The notes under the pieces are model-generated. The model saw only the letters and a program-made list of their open reading frames with translations, did not search any database and was not told the DNA's origin. DNA of 64,000 bases, taken from assembly GCA_963842795.1 (NCBI GenBank), contig CAWJHV010000015.1, positions 407,294 through 471,293 of the forward strand, written 5' to 3'. Shown here in pieces: positions 50,197 through 59,461 of the stretch. The DNA comes from WHSW01 sp963842795 (lineage in GTDB: Bacteria; Actinomycetota; Thermoleophilia; Solirubrobacterales; 70-9). Each line of letters begins with the position of its first letter. The stretch's first letter is position 1. Made by a program: the position numbers and the translations under genes.

Positions 50197-50883
50197 ATGT
50201 CCGGAAGCGTCCGTGAGCACCTGCGCAGCAACATCGTCGGCTACATCGCGCTGTTCTGCTTTGCGATGAGCGGCACCGCGGTGGCCCTGACCGGCGCCAA
50301 TACGGTCTTCAGCGACGACATCGTCAACGGCGAGGTGACCGCCGCCGACCTCGCGAGCGACTCGGTCAACGGCGGCAAGCTCCGCAGCGACTCCACCGCC
50401 TCGCGCCACGTCGTCAACAACTCGCTGACGGCGAACGACCTCGGGCCCGGGTCCGTGACCGCCGAGGAGATCGCGGACGGAACGTTCTTCGGCGGTGATA
50501 TCGGCGACACCGGCTTCGGCGACATCGAGATCCCCGACGACGCGATCCAAAGCAACGAGATCAACGATGGCGCCGTCGGCGGTGCGGACCTCAGCGTGCT
50601 GACCACGCTCGGCCCCGACACGACGATCACGAACGATGGACAGCTGACCACCTTGGAGGTGAGCTGCGACACCGGCGAGAAGGCGCTCGGTGGCGGCGCG
50701 ACGAACTTCGGCGCGGAGGGCGTCTACATGACGCAGAGCAGCCCGCTCCCGAGCGCCGGCGGCGAGGTGCCGACGGGCTGGGAGGTCAGCGTGGAGAACC
50801 AAAGCGGTGCCGAGCAGACCGGCAACGCCTACGCGATCTGCACCCAGGCAGGGGTCGAGGCCGAGAAGGCAGGACGCAGGTAA
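50197..50883 (+). CDS. Secreted degenerate-repeat protein
   Basis: The 228-residue protein has one N-terminal membrane or signal segment (residues ~10-32, VGYIALFCFAMSGTAVAL) and then about nine degenerate repeats of 9-12 residues with a regular Ile/Leu/Val and Asp/Ser (e.g. SDDIVNGEVTAADLASDSVNG, NSLTANDLGPGSVTAEEIADG). The C-terminal ~80 residues form a separate domain with two Cys (VSCDTGEKALGGG and AICTQAG). The layout matches the truncated gene at the start of the window, so they are paralogues. A solenoid surface protein is a guess. Confidence 0.82.
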   Translation: MSGSVREHLRSNIVGYIALFCFAMSGTAVALTGANTVFSDDIVNGEVTAADLASDSVNGGKLRSDSTASRHVVNNSLTANDLGPGSVTAEEIADGTFFGGDIGDTGFGDIEIPDDAIQSNEINDGAVGGADLSVLTTLGPDTTITNDGQLTTLEVSCDTGEKALGGGATNFGAEGVYMTQSSPLPSAGGEVPTGWEVSVENQSGAEQTGNAYAICTQAGVEAEKAGRR

Positions 50884-50910
50884 CGATCGCCGCCTGAACG
50901 CCCCGGGAGC

Positions 50911-50937
50911 GGAGGGCCGGCCTCGAGCCGGCCCTCC
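50911..50937 (+). terminator. Terminator after the repeat-protein gene
   Basis: A perfect 11-bp stem (GGAGGGCCGGC / GCCGGCCCTCC) with a 5-base loop, 27 bases after the stop and before the BolA gene on the same strand. Confidence 0.85.
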
Positions 50938-50972
50938 GTCACTGCTCGCAGGCCTACCTATGATCTGCGCCC

Positions 50973-51209
50973 ATGGCCGATCTGGCGGAGATCGCGGCGC
51001 TGATCGAGAGCGCGCTCCCGGGCGCCGAGGTCGAGGTGCTCGACGAGGGCGGCGGCGACCACCTGCGCGCGATCGTCGCCGCGCCCCAGTTCGATCAGAT
51101 GAAGCGCATCGACCAGCACCGCGCGGTCCGCAACGCCGTCCGCTCGCGGTTCGACGACGGCTCGATCCACGCGCTCTCGATCGAGACGACCGTGCTCGGA
51201 TCCGGCTGA
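50973..51209 (+). CDS. bolA: BolA-family protein
   Basis: A 78-residue BolA: IAALIESALPGAEVEVLDEGGGDHLRAIVAAPQFDQMKRIDQHRAVRNAVRSRFDDGSIHALSIET. It carries the BolA core with a His in GGDHL and a C-terminal IHALSI. BolA partners with monothiol glutaredoxins to handle 2Fe-2S clusters, and the CGFS glutaredoxin gene is 22 bases downstream, so this pair is an Fe-S trafficking unit. Confidence 0.9.
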   Translation: MADLAEIAALIESALPGAEVEVLDEGGGDHLRAIVAAPQFDQMKRIDQHRAVRNAVRSRFDDGSIHALSIETTVLGSG

Positions 51210-51231
51210 CCGGACTCGCTACCCTGCGTTC

Positions 51232-51636
51232 ATGGCAGCCGATCCCGGTCTCAAGCAGCAGGTCGAGCAGGCGATCGCCGACAACCGCGTGCTCCTGTTC
51301 ATGAAGGGGACTCCCGAGATGCCGCGCTGCGGCTTCTCGATGCGGGTCGTCGGCGTGCTCGAGCAGCTCGGCGTCGACTACGGGGCGATCGACGTGCTCC
51401 CGGCGCTGCAGCCGCTTCGCGAGGTGACCGCCGAGCTCAGCGACTGGCAGACCTTCCCGCAGCTCTACGTCGGCGGCGAGCTCGTCGGCGGCGCCGACAT
51501 CGTCGAGGAGATGCTCGAGTCGGGCGAGCTCGGCGAGCTGCTCGGCGTCGAGCAGCCGGCCGAGGTGGCGGCGCCCGAGCCGCAGCGCATCCTTCCGGGC
51601 GGCTCGCAGACGAGCCCCCCGATGTCGCTCGACTAG
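51232..51636 (+). CDS. grxD: Monothiol CGFS glutaredoxin
   Basis: The 134-residue protein has the CGFS motif with Cys33 (PRCGFSMRVV), the glutathione-binding WQTFPQLYVGGELVGGADIV block and GELGELLGV. It is a carrier of glutathione-ligated 2Fe-2S clusters; the actinobacterial thiol may differ. An extra ~30-residue Pro/Ala-rich C-terminal tail is not part of the fold. It works with the adjacent BolA, and ErpA is encoded about 2 kb away. Confidence 0.92.
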   Translation: MAADPGLKQQVEQAIADNRVLLFMKGTPEMPRCGFSMRVVGVLEQLGVDYGAIDVLPALQPLREVTAELSDWQTFPQLYVGGELVGGADIVEEMLESGELGELLGVEQPAEVAAPEPQRILPGGSQTSPPMSLD

Positions 51637-51993
51637 CGCCAAACCGGCGGCCGCCGCGAGCGGCGGGTCATGTGGGCTGAGGGGCAGGAAGTCGCCGTTC
51701 GTGCATCACGGCTCGGGTCTGGCACTGAGGGGAGTCGAGGCGGTGGGCATTGCGTGACGTTTGTGGCGCTTGCGTGCGTCCTGGCAGCGCGTCGCTCATC
51801 GAGAGTGAAGTCTTGGACGCATACCGTCCAAAACATCACTCTCGTCCGTGGGGGCCTGGGCGTGCGGATCCCGTATCGATCGCGTCGCACCGCGCGCGAG
51901 TTCAGGTACCCGAGTCCGCGTCGCCACCCACGCCCACCCCTTCACTGCCTGCCCCCGCGAGCTCATCCGGCCCCCCAGGCGCCTCCCCGGCCG
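51637..51993. other. Intergenic stretch between convergent genes
   Basis: About 357 bases with no supportable gene. The main feature is the palindrome at 51800-51844. The rest has no clear promoter, tRNA or known RNA motif. Some open frames exist but lack ribosome sites and look random. Confidence 0.5.
51800..51844. repeat. Long palindrome between convergent genes
   Basis: A 20-bp stem with two mismatches encloses the loop CATAC (arms CGAGAGTGAAGTCTTGGACG and CGTCCAAAACATCACTCTCG). It has the same size, position type and GAGTG/CACTC flavour as the dispersed hairpin family, but the sequence is different enough that it may be a separate family. Confidence 0.75.
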
Positions 51994-53874
<1,881 letters not shown>

Positions 53875-53886
53875 GGCTGCCGGGAC

Positions 53887-54255
53887 TTAGACGGAGGCCG
53901 CCTGTTCGGCGGCGTCCTCGCGGACCTGGAACGAGGAGCCGCAGCCACAGGCTGCGACCACGTTCGGGTTGTTGACCGTGAAGCCGGCGCCCTGGAGCCC
54001 GTCGACGAAATCGACCTCGGAGCCGAAGACGAACTGCATGCTGACCTTGTCGACGACCACCGCGACGCCGTTGTGCTCGAACACGTGGTCGTCCGACTTC
54101 GGCGAGTCGAGCGCGAGCGCGTACTGAAAGCCCGAGCACCCGCCGCCCTTGACCGCGACGCGCAGCGCCTGCTCGGTCGCGTTGGCCTGGACCAGGTCGC
54201 GGATCTTCTCCGCCGCCGTGTCGGTGACCTTCACCGCTGAATTCGGGGTATCCAT
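53887..54255 (-). CDS. erpA: A-type iron-sulfur carrier (ErpA/IscA-like)
   Basis: The 122-residue protein has the three conserved cluster-binding cysteines: Cys40 in GGGCSGF, and Cys103 and Cys105 in ACGCGSSF. It carries assembled Fe-S clusters to client proteins. It lies close to BolA and GrxD genes, forming a local Fe-S trafficking group, though on the opposite strand. ATG start; the gap to the ABC-F gene is 12 bases. Confidence 0.93.
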   Translation of the reverse strand: MDTPNSAVKVTDTAAEKIRDLVQANATEQALRVAVKGGGCSGFQYALALDSPKSDDHVFEHNGVAVVVDKVSMQFVFGSEVDFVDGLQGAGFTVNNPNVVAACGCGSSFQVREDAAEQAASV

Positions 54256-54277
54256 CGCTTCACATTCTAAAGGGTGG

Positions 54278-54541
54278 TCAGGACTTTTTTTGGACTTGTC
54301 CCCGATAGCGGAAATCGAGGTACTGGAGGATCCGCTTAGAGTCGCTGACGATCTCCTCGCCGTCGACGAGCACGGGGACCCGCCGCTGGGCGGTCAGCTC
54401 CTCGATCTCGGGCCGCCCGGCGCGGCGGTAGGGCACGCGCTCGGTCTGGTGCTCGAGCCCGAGCTTGCGCAACCGGCGCTCGACCGCACCGCATGGGCAG
54501 AGGACGTTCGTCCGCGTCGGGCAGCGGTAGAGGACGATCAT
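54278..54541 (-). CDS. Glutaredoxin/GST-N-like small protein
   Basis: The 87-residue thioredoxin-fold protein resembles the N-terminal domain of glutathione S-transferases. It has IVLYRCPTRTNVLCPCGAVERRLRKLGL, with the active site shifted to a CPCG, then RRVPVLVDGEEIVSDSKRILQYLD (cis-Pro loop and substrate-binding DS). It may be a redox protein using a low-molecular-weight thiol. Its ATG overlaps the epimerase stop by 4 bases (ATGA). The basic stretch upstream of the ATG in the same frame is an antisense artefact. Confidence 0.8.
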   Translation of the reverse strand: MIVLYRCPTRTNVLCPCGAVERRLRKLGLEHQTERVPYRRAGRPEIEELTAQRRVPVLVDGEEIVSDSKRILQYLDFRYRGQVQKKS

Positions 54542-55584
54542 CCGCTGACGACCCTCGCCGCCCGCCCGATGGCGCGCAGCGCCAGGTGCTCCGGGCCCCG
54601 CCGCGGCCGCCGCTCGCCGAGCTCGGCGAGCTGCCAGCGGATCGCGTCCTCGAGGGTCTCCTCGTGCGGGCGCGGCGCAAAGCCGAGCTCGCGCCGCGCC
54701 TTGGCGTTGCGGTAGGTCCACCACTGCGAGGCGGAGAGGATCTCCTCCGGCGAGCTCGGCGCCCGCAGCCCGACCCGGGCGACCGCCTCGGCGCCGGCGA
54801 CCGCGACCCGCGTCGGCAGCTTCAGCGGCGGCGGGTCGACGCCTGAGATCCGCGAGAGGTCCGCGAACAGGCGGTCGAAGGTGAAGTTGCGCCCACCGAG
54901 GATGTAGCGCTGTCCGAGCTCGCCACGCTCGTCTGCGAGCAGGTGCCCGGTGGCGACGTCGCGCACGTCGACGATGTTCAGCGCCCCGTCGACGTAGGCC
55001 GGGATCTGGCCGAGGCAGAAGCGGCGCACGAGGCCCATCGAGGTCCGGGTCGGGTCATCCGGGCCGAGGACGAAGGTGGGGTTGACGATCACGATGGGCA
55101 GCCCGCGGGCGGCGTGGCGGAAGGCCTCGAGCTCCGCCTCGTGCTTGGAGTTGACGTAGGCGATCCCCAGGTGGCCGATCTCGAACGGCGTCGACTCGTC
55201 GGCCGTCCCGCGCGGCTTCGCGGCCCCGATCGCGCCGGCGCTGGAGGTGTGGACGACGCGGGTCACCCCGGCCTCGAGCGCGCACTCGAAGATCATCCGC
55301 GCGCCGCGGAGGTTGGCGGTGAAGACGGCATCGCGGTCGGCCGCGCGCAGCGACGTCCTGCCGGCGACGTGGAAGACCCGGTCGACCCCGTCCATCGCCC
55401 TGCGGACGGCGCGACGATCGGCGATGTCGCCGCTGGCCCGCTCGAACTCGAGCTCGCCCAGATGGCCCAGATCGGCGCCGCGCCTGGAGAGCAGCCGGAG
55501 GTCGTCGCCGCGGGCCGCCAGCGCCCGCACGAGGTGCGAGCCGAGGAATCCGCTGGCGCCCGTGACCAGTGTCTTGTCTGCCAT
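54538..55584 (-). CDS. NAD(P)-dependent epimerase/dehydratase (extended SDR)
   Basis: The 348-residue protein is of the extended short-chain dehydrogenase family. The Rossmann motif TLVTGASGFLGSHLVRAL starts at residue 5, the catalytic Ser/Thr lies in VVHTSSAGAIG, and the YxxxK in IAYVNSKHEAE. It is closest by eye to the dihydroflavonol-reductase/HpnA-like branch. Such enzymes act on sugar nucleotides, sterol-like lipids or, in some sphingolipid pathways, on ketoceramides. The substrate is not known. Coupled to the small glutaredoxin-like gene. Confidence 0.88.
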   Translation of the reverse strand: MADKTLVTGASGFLGSHLVRALAARGDDLRLLSRRGADLGHLGELEFERASGDIADRRAVRRAMDGVDRVFHVAGRTSLRAADRDAVFTANLRGARMIFECALEAGVTRVVHTSSAGAIGAAKPRGTADESTPFEIGHLGIAYVNSKHEAELEAFRHAARGLPIVIVNPTFVLGPDDPTRTSMGLVRRFCLGQIPAYVDGALNIVDVRDVATGHLLADERGELGQRYILGGRNFTFDRLFADLSRISGVDPPPLKLPTRVAVAGAEAVARVGLRAPSSPEEILSASQWWTYRNAKARRELGFAPRPHEETLEDAIRWQLAELGERRPRRGPEHLALRAIGRAARVVSG

Positions 55585-55647
55585 TCCGGCTGATCCTAGA
55601 GTGAGATCTCCGCGGTTCGGCCACCGCCGAACTGATAGAAGGCCCGA

Positions 55648-56532
55648 GTGGCCCCGGGCGCCAGAACCGCCGTCGTCACCGACACGACCGCCTATCTGCC
55701 CGACGAGCTCGCGGCCGAGCAGGGGATCCACCGGATCAGCCTCTACGTCACGCTCGACGGGGTCCAGCGCCCGGAGAGCGAGATCAGCTCCGCCGAGTAC
55801 GACGACTTCTACGAGCGCCTGCGCCGCAGCGATGAGGGCGCGACCACGTCCCAGCCGTCGGTCGGCGACTTCGTCGCCCTCTACGAGCCGCTGCTCGCCG
55901 ACGGCGGCGAGATCGTCTCGATCCACATCTCCGCCGGCATCTCGGGCACCTACGGCTCGGCGCTGCAGGCCCGCGAGCGGCTCACCGAGTCGGGCGCCGG
56001 GGGCGAGCGGATCCAGGTCTGGGACAGCCGCACCGGCTGCGGCGGCCAGGGGATGATGGCGATGGTCGCGGCTCGTGCCGCCGCCGAGGGCGCCTCCGGG
56101 GCGGAGGCCCTGGAGGCGGTCGAGCGAGCCCGCGAGTCGCTGAAGATGTGGTTCTCGATCGACACCCTCGAGTACCTGCGCAAGGGCGGCCGGATCGGCG
56201 CCGCCCAGGCCTGGCTCGGCTCGGCGCTGCGGATCAAGCCGATCCTGACGCTCGAGGAGGAGATCACGCCGGTCGAGCGGGTGCGCACCCGGCGCCGAGC
56301 CTTCGAGCGCATGGTCGAGTTCGCGCGCGAGCGTCAGGCGGCGGGCACCGGCGCCTGGGTCGTCCAGCACATCCACGACCCCGACACCGCGCGCCGGCTG
56401 GTCGACGAGTGCCGGCAGGTCTTCGGCAGCGACCCGATCTTCGTCTCCGAGGTCGGCCCCGTGATCGGCGCCCACGTCGGTCCCGGCCTGCTCGGCGTCG
56501 GCGGAATCCGCACCGAGCTGCTGCGCGACTGA
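55648..56532 (+). CDS. DegV-family fatty-acid-binding protein
   Basis: The 294-residue protein has the DegV layout: the N-terminal VVTDTTAYLPDELAAEQGIHRISLYV, TTSQPSVGDFVALYEPL, IHISAGISGTYGSA with the fatty-acid-binding Ser/Thr region, and LEYLRKGGRIGAAQAWLGSALRIKPILT. DegV/FakB proteins bind fatty acids for phosphorylation by FakA; no FakA is adjacent. GTG start; divergent from the epimerase gene. Confidence 0.92.
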   Translation: MAPGARTAVVTDTTAYLPDELAAEQGIHRISLYVTLDGVQRPESEISSAEYDDFYERLRRSDEGATTSQPSVGDFVALYEPLLADGGEIVSIHISAGISGTYGSALQARERLTESGAGGERIQVWDSRTGCGGQGMMAMVAARAAAEGASGAEALEAVERARESLKMWFSIDTLEYLRKGGRIGAAQAWLGSALRIKPILTLEEEITPVERVRTRRRAFERMVEFARERQAAGTGAWVVQHIHDPDTARRLVDECRQVFGSDPIFVSEVGPVIGAHVGPGLLGVGGIRTELLRD

Positions 56533-56538
56533 GCGGGG

Positions 56539-56817
56539 CTAGCGGCGCCGGCCGCGGCGCAGCATCATCAGCCCGCCGACCGCGAAGCCGACAACGGCGG
56601 CCCCGATCACGATCTCGCGGCCGTGCTCGCGGACCTGGCGGCGCCAGTCGGTGAGCTCGGTGACGCGGCCGCGCAGTGCCTCGACCGAGTGCGAGAGCTC
56701 CTGGCGCTGGCGCTCGATGTCGGCGCGGATCTCCGCCGAGGTGCGTCCTGGGGCGCCGGCGGCGCGCTGGGCGACGGGCTCTCCGGCGCCGCTGTAGATC
56801 TCGGGCTCGCCGCTCAC
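56539..56817 (-). CDS. DUF3618 protein with one C-terminal membrane helix
   Basis: The 92-residue protein shows the DUF3618 pattern: TSAEIRADIERQRQELSHSVEALRGRVTEL, then a membrane segment (residues ~66-84, IVIGAAVVGFAVGGLMMLRR) and a short basic tail. It is the last of three coupled genes; the GTG overlaps the stop of the holin-like gene. Function unknown; envelope stress or osmotic roles have been suggested for clusters like this. Confidence 0.82.
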   Translation of the reverse strand: MSGEPEIYSGAGEPVAQRAAGAPGRTSAEIRADIERQRQELSHSVEALRGRVTELTDWRRQVREHGREIVIGAAVVGFAVGGLMMLRRGRRR

Positions 56818-57302
56818 GGCCTGGGCTCCTTGGCCGGAGTGGGCGGCGGCCCGGGGGCCGGGGTAGGCGGCTCCTTGGCGGCCGGGGTGGTCCCGGACTC
56901 GAGCGTCTGCCTGATCCGCCTGCCCTCCTCGATCGCCATGTCGGGCGTGGGCGGGGCCCCCGCCTGGACCGCCCGGTAGGCCAGCAGGCCGGCGACCGCG
57001 GCGACGGCGAAGAAGATCACCGCCTCGATCAGGAAGCCGACCCAGAAATGGTCGCCGAAGAACGCGTCATTGAGCGCCCACGCGATCGAGTGCATCAACA
57101 GGATCAGGCCGAGGAAGGCGAAGGTCCCGGCCGCGATGCCGACGACGCCGCCACGGACGAGGCTGGAGACCTTCTCCGAGACCTCGGCCTTGGCGAGCTC
57201 GATCTCCTCGCGGACGAGGGTCGAGACCTGCTCGGAGACGTCGAAGACGAGCTCGCCGACCGAACGATCCTCGCCCGGGTCGCGGGGTGGCTGGTAGCTC
57301 AA
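56814..57302 (-). CDS. Putative Actinobacterial holin-X/phage-holin-like membrane protein
   Basis: The 162-residue protein of the Phage_holin_3_6 type has an amphipathic N-terminal helix (SVGELVFDVSEQVSTLVREEIELAKAEVSEK), two membrane segments (VVGIAAGTFAFLGLILLMHSIAWAL and IEAVIFFAVAAVAGLLAY) and a Pro-rich tail. Despite the name, chromosomal members sit in host clusters with DUF3618 and DUF4235 genes and are not phage lysis genes. TTG start behind GAGGAAGG. Confidence 0.82.
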   Translation of the reverse strand: MSYQPPRDPGEDRSVGELVFDVSEQVSTLVREEIELAKAEVSEKVSSLVRGGVVGIAAGTFAFLGLILLMHSIAWALNDAFFGDHFWVGFLIEAVIFFAVAAVAGLLAYRAVQAGAPPTPDMAIEEGRRIRQTLESGTTPAAKEPPTPAPGPPPTPAKEPRP

Positions 57303-57327
57303 CGCAAAGCCTTCCTCGCGGGGCGGG

Positions 57328-57462
57328 TCACTCCGGCGGGTCCTCGCCGAAGATCCGTTGCCAGATCAGCGCCGAGACGCGCATCGCGACGACGCTCGCG
57401 AGCGCCCCCGTGCCGGCGACGAGCCCGGTCCACATCAGTCGCTTGACGATCTCGTTGTCCAC
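57328..57462 (-). CDS. Small one-helix membrane protein (DUF4235-like)
   Basis: A 44-residue protein encoded by a short frame: M(GTG)DNEIVKRLMWTGLVAG, then GALASVVAMRVSALIWQRIF and the acidic end GEDPPE. It has one membrane segment and the W-x-R...PPE ending typical of DUF4235-type proteins. It has a clear ribosome site (GAGGAAGG) before the GTG and is followed after 25 bases by the holin-like gene, so three small membrane genes form one operon. Confidence 0.7.
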   Translation of the reverse strand: MDNEIVKRLMWTGLVAGTGALASVVAMRVSALIWQRIFGEDPPE

Positions 57463-57513
57463 TTGGCCTTCCTCTGCGGCGCGCCTACCCGGCGCGACCC
57501 GGGGAGTAAACCA

Positions 57514-58134
57514 TCAGCGGCCGGCGGCGGCCGCGTCGGCGCTCTCGAGCCCGCGGCAGATGGTCTCGACGAGCATCTCCCGAGCGCGCTCGAATTCGCT
57601 CTCCTCGTCCGGGATGATCTCGAACACCCAGCCTGTCAGCAGCTGCTCGACGGCGCCGTAGAACCACATCGAGGCGAATTCCGGGTCGACGTCGGCGCGG
57701 AAGGCTCCCTCCTCCTGACCGTCGCGGACGATCTTCGCGATCAGGGCGTAGGCCTTGCGGATCTCGGGCAGGTGCGTGCGGGTGAACGAGTTCGCCGCCC
57801 TGGTGACCTCGATGATGATCACCTTCATCAGCTCGGGGTCGTGGCGGTAGGAGCCGATGATGAACCCGGCGACCGCGTCGAGCTTCTCGCGGGCGGGGAT
57901 CTCGCGCGCGTCGGCCTCCTCGATCGCCAGGAGCAGCAGCGACCAGCGCTCGACGAAGAGCTCGTTGAGCACCTGGTCCTTGGAGTTGAAGTAGTGGTAG
58001 ACGAGCCCGTAGGCCACGTTCGCCTCGCGGGCGATGTCGGAGACCCGGCAGTCGTTGAAGCCCTCGCGGGCGAAGACCCGGATCGCGGCGTCGAGGATCT
58101 GCCGGCGGCGGTCGGCGGGCGGGGCCTTGGCCAT
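57514..58134 (-). CDS. TetR-family transcriptional regulator
   Basis: A 206-residue regulator. The N-terminal helix-turn-helix is RRRQILDAAIRVFAREGFNDCRVSDIAREANVAYGLVYHYFNSKDQVLNELF (residues ~9-60). The C-terminal ligand-binding domain (~80-195) is of the type with HDPELMKVIIIEVTRA, seen in regulators of fatty-acid or aromatic-acid metabolism. The ATG overlaps the stop of the nitrilase gene (TGATG), so both are cotranscribed, and a palindromic operator lies upstream of the operon. It probably represses its own operon. Confidence 0.92.
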   Translation of the reverse strand: MAKAPPADRRRQILDAAIRVFAREGFNDCRVSDIAREANVAYGLVYHYFNSKDQVLNELFVERWSLLLLAIEEADAREIPAREKLDAVAGFIIGSYRHDPELMKVIIIEVTRAANSFTRTHLPEIRKAYALIAKIVRDGQEEGAFRADVDPEFASMWFYGAVEQLLTGWVFEIIPDEESEFERAREMLVETICRGLESADAAAAGR

Positions 58135-58970
58135 CAGCGCGGCGCCTCGGCGGGCTCGGGCCAGCGGTAGGCCTCCGGCCGGCGGTTGGCGAGCGACGGC
58201 AGCGAGGCACGGATCTCGTCCTGGCGGGCGAGGTCGAGCTCGGCGGCGATGAAGCCCTCGCCGTCGGGGGCCTGGCCGAGAACGACACCCCAGGGATCGA
58301 CGATCGCCGAGCGCCCGTAGGAGCTGTAGTGCGGTGGCGCAGCGCCGAACTGGTTCGGGGCGAGCACGAAGGCCTGGTTCTCGATCGCCCGGGCGCGCAG
58401 GAGCACCTGCCAGTGATCGCGTCCGGTGGCCATCGTGAACGCCGACGGGACGGTCAGCAGCCGGGCACCGCGCACCGCGAGGATCCGGTACAGCTCGGGG
58501 AAGCGGAGGTCGTAGCAGACGCTGAGCCCGATCTCGACCCCGGCCGCCTCGGCGACGACGAGCTCGTCCCCCGGCTCCTCCAGCGCCGACTCGCGGTAGC
58601 TGACGCCGCCGACGTCGACGTCGAACATGTGCACCTTGCGGTAGGTGGCGATCGTCTCGCCCCCCGGTCCCAGCAGGCAGGAGGTGTTGGAGAACCGATC
58701 GACGTCGGGGCGACGCTCGGTGATGCTGCCGGCGAGCAGGTGGACGCGATGCTCTCGGGCCCAGTCGCGGGCGGCGCTCAGGGATGGACCGGTCTCGAGC
58801 TCCTCGGCTCCCGCGGCGAGCTCGTCGGGCCCGGCGAGCAGGTTCCACTTCTCCGGCAGGGCGATGAGCTCGGCGCCGTCGGCCGCCGCCTCGGCGACCA
58901 GGCGCGCCGCGACTCCCAGGTTGCGGGCCTTGTCCGTGTTCGCATTGAGCTGGATTGCGGCGGCGCGCAT
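58134..58970 (-). CDS. Carbon-nitrogen hydrolase (nitrilase/NIT2-like amidase)
   Basis: A 278-residue nitrilase-superfamily enzyme with an intact triad: Glu40 (ALPEKW), Lys112 (YRKVHMFD) and Cys152 (SVCYDLRFPEL). The length and the YRKVHMFDV block match the NIT1/NIT2 branch (omega-amidase or deaminated-glutathione amidase), so it likely hydrolyses a small amide in metabolite repair. First gene of an operon with a TetR regulator. Confidence 0.9.
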   Translation of the reverse strand: MRAAAIQLNANTDKARNLGVAARLVAEAAADGAELIALPEKWNLLAGPDELAAGAEELETGPSLSAARDWAREHRVHLLAGSITERRPDVDRFSNTSCLLGPGGETIATYRKVHMFDVDVGGVSYRESALEEPGDELVVAEAAGVEIGLSVCYDLRFPELYRILAVRGARLLTVPSAFTMATGRDHWQVLLRARAIENQAFVLAPNQFGAAPPHYSSYGRSAIVDPWGVVLGQAPDGEGFIAAELDLARQDEIRASLPSLANRRPEAYRWPEPAEAPR

Positions 58971-59011
58971 CGAGAACGCCTTCCTGCCCCTTCCGGTCGG
59001 CCGGCGGGGCC

Positions 59012-59031
59012 GATTGACTGACGAGTCAATC
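59012..59031. promoter_or_regulatory. Palindromic operator, probable TetR binding site
   Basis: The perfect 20-base inverted repeat GATTGACT-GACG-AGTCAATC lies 41 bases upstream of the nitrilase ATG. TetR operators often have this TGACT-N4-AGTCA form. As the operon encodes a TetR regulator, autoregulation is likely. Confidence 0.75.
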
Positions 59032-59047
59032 TAGCGACTCCAGGCGG

Positions 59048-59461
59048 TCAGCCGCTGAGCAGCCAGAGGACGAGGGTCGCGAGGACCAGCACCGCCTCGG
59101 TCCCGCCGACGAGAGCGACCGCCCCGCCGAGCGTGTCGGGGTCGAATCCGGTCGCCAGCCCGCAGATCGCGGCGACGATCAGAACCGCCGCGGCGACCGC
59201 CGCCCACCACAGGACCGCGCGCTCCCAGCGCGCGTCGGCCTCGAGGATGCCGCCGAGCCGGCCGTAGATCGCGAACGGGGTCGCGAACAGGGCGGCGAAG
59301 AGGCCGATCGCGTAGGTGACGATCCACGGGCTCAGCGACTCGAGCGCGAGGTACGGGGGGCCCGCGATCCCGGCGAGCGCGATCGAGACGACGGCGGTCG
59401 CCACGCCGCCGAGCAGGAACAGGTACGGCCTGCGGTCGTCGGCGGCCGGACCGTGCTCCAT
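59048..59461 (-). CDS. Four-helix membrane protein
   Basis: The 137-residue protein starts at an ATG overlapping the phosphatase stop (TGATG). It has four membrane segments (LFLLGGVATAVVSIALAGI; WIVTYAIGLFAALFATPFAI; AVLWWAAVAAAVLIVAAICGL; AVALVGGTEAVLVLATLVLWLL). No family was recognised. Translational coupling suggests it serves the stress-signalling phosphatase, perhaps as a membrane partner. Confidence 0.72.
   Translation of the reverse strand: MEHGPAADDRRPYLFLLGGVATAVVSIALAGIAGPPYLALESLSPWIVTYAIGLFAALFATPFAIYGRLGGILEADARWERAVLWWAAVAAAVLIVAAICGLATGFDPDTLGGAVALVGGTEAVLVLATLVLWLLSG

Noticed and set aside
51780..51900. tRNA-like folding potential in the gap after grxD
   Set aside because: The strong stem is a simple hairpin; no T-arm consensus, anticodon arm or acceptor stem could be built on either strand.
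56814..57302. Prophage remnant suggested by a holin-like gene
   Set aside because: No integrase, terminase, capsid or attachment-site repeats nearby; the gene sits in a common chromosomal actinobacterial trio.
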